From: Microvirga sp. VF16
Lineage (GTDB): Bacteria > Pseudomonadota > Alphaproteobacteria > Rhizobiales > Beijerinckiaceae
Reading direction: 5' to 3'
Length of the DNA: 64,000 nt
Assembly (NCBI RefSeq): GCF_016864375.1
Contig: NZ_CP069355.1
Span: 558,001 to 622,000 of the forward strand
A program made the position numbers and the translations under genes. Positions within the stretch are counted from its first letter, which is position 1. Each line of letters begins with the position of its first letter. The notes under the pieces were generated by a model. That model was not told the DNA's origin. It worked only from the letters and a program-made list of their open reading frames with translations, and did no database searches. This document shows, one piece after another, positions 63,187 through 64,000 of the stretch.

Positions 63187-63219
63187 AGAGCCAGCTCGAG
63201 CCGCCCTCGAACTGGCTCT
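63187..63219. repeat. Near-perfect inverted repeat at the integrase stop
   Basis: Arms AGAGCCAGCTCGAG and CTCGAACTGGCTCT pair at 13 of 14 positions around CCGCC. A 7-base A-run follows on the minus strand rather than T, so it is not a clear terminator; it may be a recombination or element-end structure. Confidence 0.6.
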
Positions 63220-63650
63220 AGCCGACAATATGGCGGACAATGGCTCCGTTCTTCTGCTCGACAAAGGTTTGGTCGTTCTTGCAGCAGGGCCTGCTGCAGG
63301 TGAAGGCGATCGCCTGATGCAGGCAATAATCCCGCATCCTCTCGTTCATGAAGACGCTGTCATTGTCCGTATCGAACCGCAGGAGCGCAAAGGGAAGGAG
63401 CTTGCGGATCTCGGAGAGAACTTCTGTCAACAGCTGCTGCGCGCGAAAGAGCACCGGCGCGCACTCGGTCCAGCCCGAGGCCATATCGGTCAGAACCAAG
63501 GTCAGGATGAAGCTGCCGCTGGCGCCCGGATCACCATGGGCGACCAGATCGGCTTTCACAAAGCCGGGAGGGGGATCATGTCAGTCGGCAAAGATTCGCA
63601 CCGGAACACAGCGCCGCACGGCCAGGGAGGGCACGGACCGGGACCGTGTT
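63218..63650 (-). pseudogene. Decayed integrase-core (rve) transposase
   Basis: The frame SLAVRRCVPVRIFAD, stop, HDPPPGFVKADLVAH, then SGSFILTLVLTDMASGWTEC, LLRFDTDNDSVFMNE and KNDQTFVEQKNGAIVRHIVG matches an IS481/ISNCY-type integrase with the three acidic residues. TGA at 63581-63583 stands where homologues have Trp, and TAG at 63218-63220 stands where Tyr is expected. The front half of the gene is gone. Inactive. Confidence 0.85.
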
Positions 63651-63696
63651 GCATGGATCAGTTGGCGAACGTACTGAGTCCACCGCATGCATTTGT

Positions 63697-64000
63697 TCAG
63701 GTAGTGCGAATGGACTTCGGGCGTCCAAACTCAAGCATGCAGTTCAGGGCATGAACCGCGATAGCGACCTCGGTGGCGCGGCGGGGTTCCGTCCGCGAGC
63801 CCAGCGCATCCCCGATCACGCGTTTGAACCGGCTGATGGAGGTCTCCACCAGGGCCCGTCGAGTGTACCCGGACCTCTGCTGCCAGCCCATACGTCCACG
63901 CTCGGCGATGCTTTGGAGGTGCCGGTCGCGCTGGGTCGGCGTGCTCTCTGCCATGTCGCTCGGCACCGCAGTTGATCGCGGTGGAACAACCACCTGGGCC
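63697..64000 (-). CDS. C-terminal part of an IS5-family transposase, cut by the window edge
   Basis: GYTRRALVETSISRFKRVIG, ALGSRTEPRRATEVAIAVHA and LNCMLEFGRPKSI are the closing block of IS5-group transposases (the Glu of DDE lies in ALVETSISR). The frame is open to the right edge. It belongs to a different IS5 subgroup from the fragment at 54144. It abuts the integrase relic, so mobile elements are nested here. Confidence 0.8.
   Translation of the reverse strand, partial: AQVVVPPRSTAVPSDMAESTPTQRDRHLQSIAERGRMGWQQRSGYTRRALVETSISRFKRVIGDALGSRTEPRRATEVAIAVHALNCMLEFGRPKSIRTT

Noticed and set aside
54144..64000. The two IS5 pieces as ends of one composite transposon
   Set aside because: The N-terminal piece is of the IS427-like type and the C-terminal piece at 63697 of a different IS5 subgroup, so they are not halves or copies of one element.

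Overview
The window reads as an alphaproteobacterium, most likely Hyphomicrobiales (Microvirga/Methylobacterium/Bosea-like; inferred from gene types, not proven). Pointers are a rhizobial-type fused TrpE-TrpG anthranilate synthase, PpdK, AapJQMP-type amino-acid importers, a PcaD-PcaC fusion and dense solute-uptake genes with dedicated LysR/LacI/IclR regulators. No rRNA, tRNA or CRISPR array was seen.

Layout. (1) 1-10.9 kb: a partial PLP amino-acid deaminase runs off the left edge. Opposite it lie a polar amino-acid binding protein and a rare fused permease-ATPase, a complete IS1380-family insertion (3515-5137, 4-bp CTAG duplication), a nitrate/taurine-type importer with a LysR gene, an Asp/Glu-racemase-superfamily enzyme and an MFS/GntR chimera left by a deletion. 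(2) 11.7-15.3 kb: ppdK, then a Crp/Fnr regulator and a 47-residue membrane peptide. (3) 15.6-24 kb: the protocatechuate branch of the beta-ketoadipate pathway, pcaIJFB with an IclR regulator and pcaHG-pcaL with a LysR gene. pcaF carries an in-frame internal deletion and a frameshifted BKACE fragment sits between pcaG and pcaL. (4) 24.2-34.5 kb: two AapJQM-type importers, the first with its own ATPase, an epimerase and a TIM-barrel isomerase. (5) 34.9-42.6 kb: an apparent LysR regulon with a FAD oxidoreductase, a degenerate chorismate-binding enzyme, an Aap-type ATPase, a variant shikimate dehydrogenase and trpEG, tied together by ATGTCCT/AGGACAT operator-like sites. (6) 42.6-53.7 kb: a minus-strand operon divergent from a LacI regulator: SDR, Fe/polyamine-type ABC importer, dehydroshikimate-dehydratase-like TIM barrel, flavoprotein dehydrogenase, two Dabb-like proteins, a small ORF and a decayed HPPD/QuiC C-terminus. 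It probably imports and oxidises one unknown, perhaps alicyclic, compound that could feed the pca genes.

(7) 54-64 kb is an accessory region bounded by IS5 and integrase remnants. It holds a DnaQ-like exonuclease, a cold-shock gene with its terminator, an EAL-domain relic, and a minus-strand set that matches no system I can name: a possible 32-residue peptide, a 72-residue Thr-rich protein, a 736-residue NTPase-like/TPR protein with a broken Walker A, a DUF2278 plus lamin-tail protein, and a two-motif phospholipase-D-like protein. This locus and the LysR-chorismate cluster are the best candidates for something undescribed.
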